Assembly (NCBI GenBank): GCA_045837725.1
Contig: JBEWZL010000066.1
Span: 124,001 to 188,000 of the forward strand
Reading direction: 5' to 3'
DNA length: 64,000 nucleotides
Origin: Vermamoeba vermiformis
Lineage: Eukaryota > Tubulinea > Echinamoebida
In this document: piece after piece, positions 23,290 through 35,300 of the stretch
Layout: each line of letters begins with the position of its first letter
How positions within the stretch are numbered: position 1 is the first letter of the stretch
Made by a program: the position numbers and the translations under genes
Notes under the pieces: generated by a model
Told to the model about the DNA's origin: nothing
What the model saw: only the letters and a program-made list of their open reading frames with translations
Database searches by the model: none

Positions 23290-24561
23290 GCTGGGCAGTT
23301 AGGTGTTTTTAGTTGCTGCGGGTGGTGTAGTGATGTTATTGATAGTGGCAACCTATTAAGCTGACTAAATATGAGCTGAAACTGAAGCTGGCAAACTAAT
23401 TGCAAATTCCGCCCTCGATCTGGATCCGCACTTGTTGTCTTCTTCAAGACTATCAAAAATAAAGTGTGACGAGTTATGTTATCTGATAAGAACACGGAAA
23501 AATTATGCTGATTACGAAAAGGAAAAATACAAAATGAAAACGGAACCCACGGAAAAAGCCCGAAAAATAGCTATCACGTGCCTCAAAACAGCGGAATTTC
23601 AGGGGATCTCCCACGTGCGTTACTTAACGCTAAAATTGTAACCTTCGAAAGAACAAAAATATCTTTTTATCATTTTGCATTAACTTTTATGATCAGCTGT
23701 CATAAGTCTCGCGACGATTTCGCGTGCAAAGAGGCACATCCAACCTTGGAACAGACTCGACTCAGAGCCAAATATTTCAGTCTTCTTCCAGTACTTTAGC
23801 TTATTCTTTCAATCGTACAGGCTTGTTTTGGCGAACTAAGTTGATTTACGCGAGTTAGGTCAAAATTTGTTTGAATTTTCCTTTTATAGCAAATAAGTGT
23901 TTCTTACGGACAAGCTGATTCTACGCGCTCTCTCGTTTAAGAGTGTTGAGACACCAATATAACCTCGGAATACTGTAAGGATCATCAGTTTTAAAGGACT
24001 TTAATTTTTCCGTGTTTGTAACCTACAAAAAAATATTCTTTATTTAACTGCAGCCTCGAAACGTATACTTTACCAAGGCAAGCCGTTAATTATATTCGTA
24101 CTCGTGCCACTAGTTAAGCCAATAGAAACTGCGTGAGTACTCATCTCCGCGATCTCTTGTGTCATTACCGTCCTGTTCCAAACGCAACTGACAATAGTAT
24201 CAATCTAAGCCCACCTAACCAATATGTGCGTAGTGATTTGGTAATTTGGTTCGATGGTTGAATTTCACCCGATAAATCTTTTCTTTCCCAGCTAATCGTA
24301 ATTGCACTGTCCTTTTTTACGGTCCGTCGTCATCACCTTCTGCGTAGGAGGTACCTCCGCGAAAGTATGGCACTTGAGGTACTCATTATAAAGCGTTTGT
24401 AACAATAGCGAAACAAAAAAATAAGGAAAATTTTTACTTGACGGCTATTTTCTTATTAAAGACAGAGCCATCTATAATACAACAAGTCAGCGAGTACTTG
24501 CCATTGTAAATAGGAACGTTGTATTATAATCGCTTGAAAGTACATACAGGCGGTTGGAAAA
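23290..24561. other. Long intergenic region between divergent genes
   Basis: At about 1.27 kb this is the longest gene-free stretch in the window, lying between the ATG of the Zn2Cys6 factor (leftward) and that of the mitochondrial carrier (rightward). No convincing coding exon, tRNA or repeat was seen. It holds two CACGTG hexamers 37 bases apart (23575-23580, 23612-23617). It probably contains two promoters and possibly 5' UTR exons. Confidence 0.5.
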
Positions 24562-27176
24562 ATGGCAGATTCAGCATCCAAGACTCAAGACGGTCTCCCG
24601 CCATTGAAAGTTGCTGAAAATAAGCAACTTACGGAGAAAGAAATTAGAGAGATTAAAGAATACACCGATCTATTCAGAAAAATTGACGTAGACGGGGATG
24701 GAGTAATTTCGAAGGAGGATTTCCGAACGGCAATTAAAAAATTTGGATATCAAGCTACTGAGGTAACATAATTATCTTATAATATTTTTACGATTTATTC
24801 TTCATTTTGTTGGCTGCTATAATTACAAGGATAATTTTTGATCAAACAAGCCATCTAGAAAGTCCCGAATTAAATCACATTTAAACAATATACTAGAAAT
24901 ATGACGTTATTATATTAATGGTTTAAATAATCAACAAAATTATTCCAATAAACTCATTTTATGGGTAGAAATTATCTTTATTTTTGTGTTTGCAAATACT
25001 CGTCATAAGACAGACTCATTAATTATACAATATTAATTACAATATTACCGATAAATAATCATATAGAGAATTAAACACGAGGTTATCAAAGAATTCCGAT
25101 AGAAAAATCGAGATCTGAAAATTGACTAATGAATTCTATTCAAAAAAACAGAAAGATATAGAAAGCATTATGAGCCTGTCCGATTCAAATCACAATAATA
25201 CGCTCGATTTGGACGAATTTATTATCTTTATGCGCGCTGCAAGGTTTCTGCTGCAATTTGAAGTTCCGGGCAATCCCAAGTACGTCAAAACCAATAACGA
25301 ATTTCCGACTATAAGACCTTCTATGGACCTATATTAACGATATTTCTAATATAGCTTCGTGCATCTAAACACACCGGTACCTCAAACACAAGACAAGTTG
25401 TGGCGTGCCTATAAAACATTGTTCGCAGGTGGTGTCGCGGGCGCTGTTTCACGAACGGCCGTAGCGCCATTTGAACGAATCAAAATTTTATTCCAAGTAC
25501 GTATATCAACGATATATTATTACTATTACATATATCATATGGGAATTTGGAAGTTTCCTCCGTACATAGCCGTTGAAAAAAATTTAAATTATTTTCTGCG
25601 GATGTGCAAGTTAGCACGTAATTTGCAGATTTTTAACGCAGTTATGTTATTTATAGACACAAGGAGACCCTCCTAAATATAAATCAGTTACACAAGCCAT
25701 GCGATTGATTGGCAAAGAAGAAGGCCTGCGTGGATATTTCAAGGGCAACGGTGTTAATTGTCTGCGAATATTTCCTAATTCGGCATTGCAGTTCTTTTCT
25801 TACGAGACTTATAAATCCGTAAGTAACACTATTATAATTATATCACTTTGAGTCTTAATCTTAAGTACCGTAAACTCACTGTGGTTCGGATCCGAGAAAT
25901 TTCACGAATGAAGCTTTGTTGAATTCACTCGTGCATTCTTTATCATATTGTAGAGAATATATATTATATATATTATTAACAACGTGTACTATTTAGTTTA
26001 TTATCGATAATTATATGAAGCCTCTCGGCAAAAATGATCTGACACCTTGGCTGAGAGTAGTAGCTGGAGGTAATTACACCATACAAAAATCTTATTAATA
26101 TTATGAATAACACTGTCGACTACAATACATTACTATCATATTACAACCTTTGATGCTTATGCAAAGCAAGATCCAGCTCGAAAAAGTATGACGTGTACAC
26201 TGACTTGAAATTTCGTACCTAGGCATGGCTGGCATTACAGCACTCGTAGCAACTTATCCATTAGAGTTTATAAGAGCCCGATTGACAGTACAGACAAGTA
26301 CGGAAGAGTTTTCAGTGAAATTAATCAGATTTATTGTGACTCGGAATACGTTTATTAACGCATTTCAATTGTAGCGCCCATCTATACTGGAATATGGGAC
26401 GGGTTATCAAAAGTGGCAAGAAAAGAAGGTGTATTGGGATTATATAAGGGCTTATGGCCGTCAATTTGCGTACGTAAATTGCGATTGTTCGAACAATCAC
26501 TTCCTAATATAGTAATAACCTTCCAATCAATAGGGCGTCGTGCCATATGTCGGCATTGACTTCGCCGTGTACGAGACATGTAAGCAGTACGTGCCTAAGC
26601 GACCAGACGGCACGGTCAATCCGTTCATCACACTCAGCATTGGAGGGGCTGCAGGTGTTGCAGGTCAAACAGGTACGCATTGAATTAAATGATGATCATA
26701 ACTTGGATAGTGACCGACGGGACAAGTGTAGCTACATTTAGTATATTTTTAGATATTGTGCTGGTGCGGTGAAATTTTTAAATGATTTGATTTGTGTACG
26801 ATTAATTAATTAATCACCGGTGACCGTTCTATTAATATTCTAAATTTATCGTACACAATGATTAACCTGTTGACAAGCGTTAATTAACAATAGCTCATGT
26901 CATTAGACGTCAATTTATTAACGAGAATTTAAATTTGTAGTGTCGTACCCGTTAGATCTGGTCCGACGGAGGTTGCAAGTTCAAGATTTTTCAGGATTTG
27001 TTGGCACTCAAGTCACGCATTACGATGGCATGATGGACTGCTTCAAAAAGATATTCAAAACGGAAGGTGTTAGAGGATTTTACAAAGGATTGTGGCCGAA
27101 TTATATCAAAGTGGTGCCTAGCATCAGTATTACTTTCTTAGTTTACGAAAAGATGAAGCACTGGTTGAAATTTTAA
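24562..27176 (+). CDS. Calcium-regulated mitochondrial carrier (SCaMC/ATP-Mg-Pi type)
   Basis: The N-terminus has a pair of EF-hands: loop DVDGDGVISKED in exon 1 (24562-24762) and loop DSNHNNTLDLDE in the exon starting at 25152. Joining these exons in phase 0 puts the loops exactly 36 residues apart, as in a canonical EF-hand pair, across a 389-base intron. The rest is a three-repeat mitochondrial carrier with signatures PFERIKILFQ, YPLEFIRARLTVQT and YPLDLVRRRLQVQ, and matching GYFKGN, GLYKGLWP and GFYKGLWPN motifs after each odd helix. Animal and fungal SCaMC/Sal1 proteins exchange ATP-Mg for phosphate under calcium control and usually have about four EF-hands; only two are seen here. Acts in the inner mitochondrial membrane. 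Confidence 0.92.
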
Positions 27177-27253
27177 CACAAAAAAAAAAACTAAGATCTG
27201 TAAAACAATATTCATTAAAAAAAACAATCGCGAATAAGATATTTATTTCGTAT

Positions 27254-29248
27254 TCAAATTTTATATACATCGAGTAGTGTGTCAAATTCTTGTGAAGATC
27301 CGTTCAATATTGACAACGCTCGTTTGATTTCACGTTGAATTATAACCCAGCCTATTCTATTAACTTTTTTGCCTAAATTGTGATCGATTTCAAATGGATC
27401 TTCAATCGCCACTTTGAAATCTTGCCAATTCTTTTCTTCTTTTGTGATTACATTCGGGGTACGTATATTAATAACATTATTCTCAAAGTCAAATGTTGCT
27501 AGGAACTGGAAGAATTGAACTAATAATTCGCCTGTTTTGAAATGCGTTACTTCCATTTACGGAAATATGCGTAAATTAGTTTCTGCATACCTATTGACTG
27601 CTTATTTTCCTTGCTAGCGCCCTTGAAAGGCACAATATAATTATCAAAGTAGCAATCAGCGCCGTGAATGATGAAATTTTTAACGTCTGCTGGTCGTTTC
27701 GATTGTTGCAAGAACGGCAGCACTGGCGGGGAAGTGCGTTGTAAGAAATAAATAACTAATATAACCCACGCATATGAACTGATGCAATCTAATGATACCG
27801 TTAGTAATCAGACCGGAGATCTTGAAAAATTTACGCACCGTCAGTCACGCTGTTGATTTTTCTATTTTTGGCCCAATGTTTGACGAAAATGCCTAACTGT
27901 TTGACACGCGGGTTTATCGTCGCATAGTTTTTGAGCAATTCAGTGTTCTTGATTTGAATGGCGTGGTTAAAACTCAAGTCGCATTCGTAATTGCTGAAGG
28001 ACAAGTTAGACGGTATTTTTATACGAATAGTGATGGACTTACGAGACTTCATCCCTAAATTTAATGATAGGGACTCGGGCTTGGCTAATAACAACCATTT
28101 TTTTGACTTGTGCTTGAGCTATAAAATGACACGTGTCAATCGAAACATCGCTCATCGGATCTACTTAACAGACTTACTTTTAAAGAAGAGCTTTCTCACT
28201 TTCTGTATTAAGTCTTGAATATCAACAGTGAATGAAGGTGGGTAGATCAGCGTAAGATCGAGGTCAGATCCAGCTGTGCCCATCGCGTTAAAACTCGATC
28301 CAAATCCGCTGAGGAAGAAGTCAGTTCCTTCTTCGAAGAATTTTTGTGCTCGTGTTTGTTTTCGAGGTGGTTCAACAATGTTATTATTTGGAGCTGTATT
28401 GGTATTATTGTTATTCTTCGCTACGTATTGGCCAGATGATGATCCGGATCTGCTGGCGTTGTTGTTTGTATTTGGCTTAGCAGTATTATTATTAACAGGA
28501 GGTGCTTTTTTCTTAATAGGCGCAGCCATAGGATACAATCGCTTTAATTCTCTGTTTAGGAAAGTCTGCAGAACCATCGTGAGCAACTTTGATGAATAGA
28601 GAGGCCTATTAAACTTACCTGTAATCGTTTGACGATTTGTTTTTTGGCTAGTTTTTCTTGTTCGGGGACTTTAAGCCTGTTCACGCATTCTACGATCTAG
28701 ATTCGGAGTCAAGGATGAGATCCAGCTCGTTGTAACGATATACTATGAGTTGAATTTACCTTATTTGACATAAAGTTATAATCAGGTGACGAATTTGTGA
28801 TTACTGGTGGATCTGCAAGCTCTTCTTTAACGATCGGGTGATCCATTTTTAATGAGACGAGTTCCAGCGTTTGTTTTTTCTTTGATTCGTCCTCTTCATT
28901 GACTTGATGCTTAAGAATAAATTTAAATATGGCTTTGTGACCCTTGAGGAACTCTTTGACAGGGACTTTAGTTCTTTTGCGCAGATTCTGACCGTTGTAT
29001 TGCGCATATAACTCCGCTAATTCTTGTGGCAATAACGGCCCAAAATACAATAATATTATGAGCTCTTTAAGCAACGAAAGATCCTTTTTGATGCGTGCTT
29101 CTTGCGCTTCGGGAGTCAAATCTTGATCTGCAATCTCCTTGTCGTCACTAATTTCTTCTTGAATATCGTCATTATCATCTTCTAATTTATTATTATTTTT
29201 GGCAATATTTATTTCTAAATTTGTTTCTACTGAGCTTGGCGTTTCCAT
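27254..29248 (-). CDS. Non-canonical poly(A)/terminal uridylyl polymerase (Cid1/TUTase type) with LOTUS-like N-terminus
   Basis: The catalytic nucleotidyltransferase core is clear: FGSSFNAMGTAGSDLDLTL gives the GS...DxD motif, and a third carboxylate is likely in YECDLSFNHA. A central PAP-associated helix reads FVKHWAKNRKINS, followed by SSYAWVILVIYFLQ and a C-terminal PAP-associated region (ELLVQFFQFLATFDF, IEDPFEIDHNLGKKV). Before the catalytic domain is a helical segment, LLYFGPLLPQELAELYAQYN...VKEFLKGHKAIF, resembling a LOTUS/OST-HTH winged helix (inference), then an Asn-rich linker. The enzyme adds untemplated A or U residues to RNA 3' ends. It starts at 29246-29248, head-to-head with the F-box array 226 bases away. 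Confidence 0.88.
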
Positions 29249-29474
29249 TCCGATCTGGATCTTAAAATAATGAATATGTCTTTGGAAGTCTGGACTTCTG
29301 GTTCTCCGAGCAAATTAATATTGAAATCAATACGATCGGCACGTAAATAGATTTGGCGCTGTGTTGCTTCATGATCTGCGAAAATAACATTTGATTGATT
29401 GCTCTATCAACAAGCAAACACTTCTTCGTCGTCATATAATTGTACGTTAATGTGACTTAACGAGGAGGGCAATC

Positions 29475-30338
29475 AACAATTACGCAGGAGTCAAGAGAGG
29501 CCGTGAGGACGAAGATCAAGATGCGCAATCCTTTCCCAAAAAACAGGAGATAAATGACTGCCATATAAATAGCCTACCGGAGGAGTTACTGATTTCTGTA
29601 CTGGTCAAAGTTCCTAAAAGACGCCTTGGTATTTATTTATTAATTATTTATTTATATTTGTTGAAATTGGTCTAAAATCAAAAAGCTTGCTCATCTCCGT
29701 TATTACATCGAAATATAAATATTTTTAATAATAGTTTAATTTAATGTTATCTTTTTAGGCAGTATACGGAGTGTCAAAACGATGGTGGCAGATCTCCCGA
29801 GCTCCTGATTTTTGGCGGCTGTCCTGCCTACTAAAGTGGCCCGAATAATCGCTTCCTCTAAAAAGACATCGAAGAGCATTTTATTCCCACGATAAACGGT
29901 TAGTCAGGTGTAAAAATACTTGATGCCTTATCTAACGAATCGTTTCTTAGCGAACGGCAAAACTGTAATCGATTGGAAATTTTATTACAATTTGCGGTAA
30001 GTTCTTAATTTTCAACTCGAATATCTCATTTAAATGTCGTTTAACTCAAGATCGTTCAACTGCTCACTGAAATTAACAACAATGAAGCCCATCATGAGGT
30101 GAAATTGCCGATTAGTACTGAATTACATTACAATTCAGTTGGCAGTTGCATGAATCTGTATGCACTGTTGTTGTTGAGGCACACATCACAGCATCGGGTT
30201 CTTGCGAAGAACAACGTGCTGTTGGATCCTCGATTCAACAATGCTTTGAATCTGAATGTACGTGATCTGAGCGGTACGTCGATTCAATTCGAAGCTTCTC
30301 GAATAAGTAATTTGCTTGTAAGAGTTTTTTTTACTTAA
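29475..30338 (+). pseudogene. 5' F-box paralogue, truncated and start-less
   Basis: The segment GVKRGREDEDQDA followed by LPEELLISVLVKVPK matches the first exon of the array family, but no in-frame ATG lies in the expected place. The second exon (VSKRWWQISRAPDFWRLSC) meets TAA right after KWPE near 29850, where sister copies continue. A third exon piece (NGKTVIDWKFYYNLR) survives at about 29950-30000. The following open stretch (ELHYNSVGSCMNLYALLLL..., to 30338) does not resemble the array family's helical region. Best read as a decayed copy, possibly joined to unrelated sequence. Confidence 0.65.
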
Positions 30339-30477
30339 TAGTTCAACAGAAAGTTCGTCGTAGGAATCAGATTTCTAGAAGGTTAGGATCCATAAATAGT
30401 GCCGTTAGTTCTGTTCTTTCGAAGTTGTTATATTTGATACCATACAAAGTATAAAACTAATACATTATTGAGCATTA

Positions 30478-31946
30478 ATGGTTCAATTTAGATTTATTTT
30501 GTTTCTTGTTGCGGCCGTTAGTCTGATCTGCGTTGGTTTCGCAGTCGATACCTGCCCTTTCGCTTACTCACCTGATGGTGGCAGTGAATACGATTTGGCT
30601 GATATTGCCTATCAGTAAGTATCAGTACAAATAATTTTCGGTACAGATCTTGTTCCTTAAAACCGGAACTTTCGGAAATTATTAATCCTTAATAAGCGCT
30701 AATATTTAGACCTCATTTCTACGCCACAAATTTCAATGGAGTAACGTACAACTTCAACATCAGCATCTGCGCCGCCGCTGCTGGTTGGGAATGCGGACGC
30801 TGCAATTATTACGCTGGTACGTTCAATAATACAACCGTAGTGATATATGTAATTACTCAAATATTAAATCAGGTGTTTGCCAGTACTGGGGCTCTTCTTC
30901 GGATCCGAAAACAAGATGTTTAGGAGGTACCTGGACCCGTGAAGTCATTGGACTCAGTAAGCGATAATCATAATATAATACAGTATAATTAATATTCTAA
31001 TATTTTCGTTCCTAGATGGCGGTGCTAGCGTTCAGATCAAATACTCTAAAGGTGAGGTTTGCGAAACATGCGTCCCTGATGATACAAGAGAGACTGTTAT
31101 CACATTGTTGTGCGACAATACAGGTAATAAAAGAAAATCTACCGAAATTATTCAATAATTAACTTTAATTCTTTTCAGTTGCCGACAAGACCCAGATCTA
31201 CTGGACAAACGTTGCTATTGCTTATCCCGGTCAAAGTCCAGTCAACTACTTCAACGGCACTATCTACTGCTCTCAGCCATTAGTAGCTGCAGCCGCGAAA
31301 GAAAAACAACAGTCCGTCGTTGGATCCGCTTCATATTCTAAACTCTCATCAAACGTCAAGCAACTTGCAGATTCAGTATTCAGGACATCAAACTGATCAG
31401 GGCCAGAAGTGCAATGCCAGTCTGAATACGATGTACTTGATCAGCACTATCTTCGTTGAAAATTGCAACGCTGGTTGTCAGCTCATCGGCAAAGATTTCA
31501 CCTTGACTGAATGCGATAAGCCCTTAGTGTTCCCTTACAATACTTCATGGATACAAACGACCTTGTATACAGACAGTTCATGCTCTGAGTAAGTACCTCA
31601 GTCCATCGGGCTATTTCGTTTGACTTCCATGCCAGATCTGCTTATCAAAAAGTTTAAATATACATCAAACATTCAATTCCATATGTTCATCGTAGAAAAG
31701 GCTCTAATTATTCCGTTCTATAGTCGGTTCAGTTCGTACTTCTCCAGAGCCACCCAATGCGACACCTTTACAGGCTTTACGTACCAAAGTTGCGACAGTA
31801 CGATGGTGTATACTTACCAGTGCAGTGGTCCTAAGTGCAACAATTGCCGATTGGTCGACAAGACTCCCACAAATACCTGCATTGATGGCAAGGAGTATCA
31901 ATGCGTCAGTAATAATGCCGCACCTCGCGCAATGCGCAAAAAGTAA
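30478..31946 (+). CDS. Secreted MRH-like (mannose-6-phosphate receptor homology) protein with Cys-rich C-terminus
   Basis: The start at 30478 gives a signal peptide (FILFLVAAVSLICVGFA). The following exons resemble an MRH/M6PR-type domain: YDLADIAYQ, FNGVTYNFNISIC, AGVCQYW, a Gly/Trp segment and ETVITLLCDN. The frame from the fifth exon either stops at 31398-31400 (TSN) or continues if a 55-base intron (about 31317-31371, donor GTCGTT) is removed. The continuation has Cys-rich sequence (NCNAGCQLIG, CSGPKCNNCRL, NTCIDGKEYQC) ending RKK at 31944-31946, with no signal peptide of its own, so I favour a single gene. Such domains bind mannose-containing glycans in the secretory pathway. The gene lies inside the F-box array but is unrelated to it. 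Confidence 0.6.
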
Positions 31947-32039
31947 GCAACGTGTTGAAGTCCTAATAAATCGTTTGTTTATTATTAAACTATTAACAGT
32001 TAATGAGCGTTGGTTTTGTTTGTAATTTCTTTTACAAAA

Positions 32040-32168
32040 GACAACGCTAGGAAGATCGCGAAGCTGATCTCGTCACAAAAAAATCTAAATACGATCTTCT
32101 CGAAATGAATACGCCCCCAAGGAGTTAATCATGATGCAGATCCTTGATAGAGTACCAAAAAGAAAATC
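32040..32168 (+). pseudogene. Relic first exon of an F-box array paralogue
   Basis: About 130 bases align base by base with exon 1 of the copy at 36189: GAAGATCGCGAAGCTGATC..GTCACAAAAAAA, then the F-box core (ATGATGCAGATCCTTGATAG, then AGAGTACCAAAAAGAAAA). In-frame pieces read EDREADLVTKKSK and QILDRVPKR. The exon has small indels, lacks a proper start and donor, and no second exon follows before the next complete copy begins at 32315. It marks a lost array unit. The rest of 31947-32314 shows nothing else. Confidence 0.7.
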
Positions 32169-32314
32169 CTGACTGGACGCTCTTCCAGGGAAATGGGACC
32201 AAAAGTAGATCCAGGAAAAATTCGAGCTTTTTCGCAATGTGACAGACCGTGAACACACAATTTGATTCAAATGTCAAGCAGTAAATTGATAATTTCTGCC
32301 TGTGGATACAACCA

Positions 32315-35300
32315 ATGGCGGCAAAGGTTGGCCAAAAGCGCAACCGCGAGCTCGACCGGGACTCTCGTATCACAAAAAAAGCAAAATTAATTTCTTTGTC
32401 ATTAAACAGCTTTCCAGATGAACTTTTGATGCAAATACTCGCCAAAATACCGAAAAAATATTTAGGTAAATTAAAAATAGTTCAAACAAAAGTCAATGAA
32501 CGCCTTGGCTCATATTAGTATAGCAATTAAGTATTACAAAATCCTAATAATTTATCGCGATAAAAATTAGGTGCAATTTCAGAGGTCTGCGCCAAATGGC
32601 TTCAGATGACGCGCACACGTTATTTTTGGAAGCTATCTTGTCAACAAAGATGGCCAAATATGCTTGCTTCGGATAGTACCAGTTTTGAAATCGAGAATTA
32701 TATAATACCAACTTCAATAGGTAAGCTCTATATTTTTCGCCATTAACGCTGACAAATCTGACATCCAGTTAGTTCAGGGCGAGACTATGATTGATTGGAA
32801 ATTCTATTGGTATTTAAGGTACATTTATTGTTTATTTTGCACGATTTAACTGGTGTTTGTCGGATCTAGAAAGAAATTTACCCTAGTCAACAAACTGACC
32901 AGTCACTTACCACCAAACATTTCCAACGAGTTGCAACGCTCAGAAATGTACCATTTTTTGCAAGTATTTTCAAAAGTACCGGTTAATAGCCTGTCAGGTG
33001 CGCTAATGGAAGCTGCTTTTGATTTCGCATGCGATTTGGCGCTGGTGCTATTTAACAGAAAGGATACAATAGGCTTCAAATTGGCTCTTAGTGTGATGAA
33101 AAATGTCTCTATACATTCGATCCCAGCCAGTCATCTCGGGTAATAACTGCGAATGGATCCGCATCATTGATGAGATCTAACATTGTATATTGTTTAGATT
33201 CTGCAAACGAGTGCTTAATTTGTGCCAATTAGTTGGAGACTATAATCCAAAATGGACGTTGAAGTTATTCACCATAGCTAATTCATTGCTAAGAGCGGTC
33301 TCAGAGTTTAACGACCGATTCAAAGAGGTCTTAAGCTCAATGACTCAATTTCTTATCAATATGTCGACACTAGACCTTGCTCAGAATGACAATCAAAGTC
33401 ACGATTTGGAATTTCGTTATCCGATATATGGCTGGGGACTATCGAATTCGTTGTCCTTCAGCAAGCAATTGTACAACCACAAAGGCATGTTCACTACTTA
33501 AAATCGATCGTATACTAATAGCATAATAATAATCAGAGCTTACGGAGATTATAATTGACATTGCAAGTAATATGTACTTCACGAGCGATGACTCGCGGAT
33601 CAGATCTGGTGCTCTTTGTGTGGGCTGGTTACCAGGCTATGAACACAAAGAGTACATTCTTAAATATCATCGGTACGTCCATTATTATTGCTTCTATATT
33701 TTCATCTTACTAATTAATGTTACAGCATGACCATGCACGCCATAAGACAGTCAGACCCTGAGATATCTTCTGCGGCCATGCTCGGTCCGATTAAAATCGC
33801 GTACTTAGAGCCAGAATTGCTTAAAGGCATCTTCAGTGATAAGCAATTGAAGAAAATATTCCTAGTCGTGTCGGATGCTCTCGATCGGTCGCACGTCAAA
33901 ATCAAGTAAGACAAAATATGACATTAGGAAAGCTAACTAATATAAATACAAATAGAATGACGATATATTACGTATTACTGAGAGTGCTCACGACTTTTAA
34001 TCGTGATCTTATTACTGATGCGGAGCTCGATGAGTTAATTTTACGAGTGCTTCGAATGTTCACTGAAATAGAGCAATGGAGGAATCACGAGATGAAATCT
34101 ATTTATAGAATCGATAAACTTGGCTCATTGTTTGGCGAACGACTAGCTGGCGTAAGTTCTTAAGGTCTCATTAAAATTGATGACACATAATTACGTTTAT
34201 TGTTCTTAGAAAATGGATGCTATCAAAGCCGTTCTGTTTTTGTTAGCCCAATGCAAAAAAATTGCATCGCCCGAGCAGATGATAGAAGGTTACATCAAAT
34301 TAGGTAACAGTGCCATAAAATTGTTCGATTTACTCGACTTAATGTGATTGTTTAGGAGTGAAAGTTAAAGGCTCAAAGTTCAATGAGGAATTCAAAGAAC
34401 TCACGCAAAAGATTACAAATGTTGACTTGCCATTCCAAGTCTCCATAATCAAATGTTACAAGCAATTTGGTTTTCGATGGGCCAAAAATGCCGATCCAGA
34501 AGAACGACAACAAATCATTGAGACGTTACTAAGAGCTATTCCAGATTGCATGTATCAACTTGGTCAACAACGTGTCGAGTCGTATACTGATCCTACGGGT
34601 GGCCCAAAAGATTATCCAATCACGTGGACCGAGTTGCAACAAGACCGCAATGACCTTCAAAAGATCGATTGCGTTGGTAGAGTTGAATAAGGCACCGTTT
34701 CATATGTCTCGAAAAGATATTAAACCAATCAATGACCAGGATGAAGGTTTCAAACCTCAATTTAGTATGGTACGTACATCAACTGAGTGATTAATGTCAT
34801 TTTAATGGTAATATACAGTTTATGTATGACGTTCAAATATTCACAGCACAACTTCTGAAGATAATTCAGTACCGGAAATTCAAGGGAATGTACATGCATC
34901 ACGCCCAAGATGTCCTACACGCAGCACTGGCATGTTTTCGATCGACTAATAGCAACCACGAGTACTTGACAATAATAGACCTCTTGTCTTGCGCCAAAGA
35001 AGAAATGGAGCCGTCGGAATTGTTCAAATACGTTGATATCATTATTGAGTGTCTGCTGGAAAAACAACAAGGCGTTGGGGGTGAAAAGGCGCAAAATCAG
35101 TTTTTGTCGTTATTTCGCTACGTAAGTATTCCTTGATATACTCTGAGTTGACATTATTTACTACAGTGCTTGGGTATACTGAAAGATATGCCGGAGTATG
35201 CCAACGTCGTCATCATAACGAAAGCAATCAACATTTGTATTGGCACGGAAAAATTTGTGATTCCGCTCTTCGCAGATGTACGTTCATATAATGCTACATT

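Noticed and set aside
29249-29400. Extra N-terminal exon for the nucleotidyltransferase
   Set aside because: The minus strand is open here, but the encoded sequence shows no domain and the ATG at 29246-29248 already gives a sensible start; could be 5' UTR.
31320-31946. Separate second gene downstream of the MRH-like domain
   Set aside because: It would need a non-ATG start and lacks a signal peptide despite being Cys-rich; a single spliced gene is simpler, though not proven.
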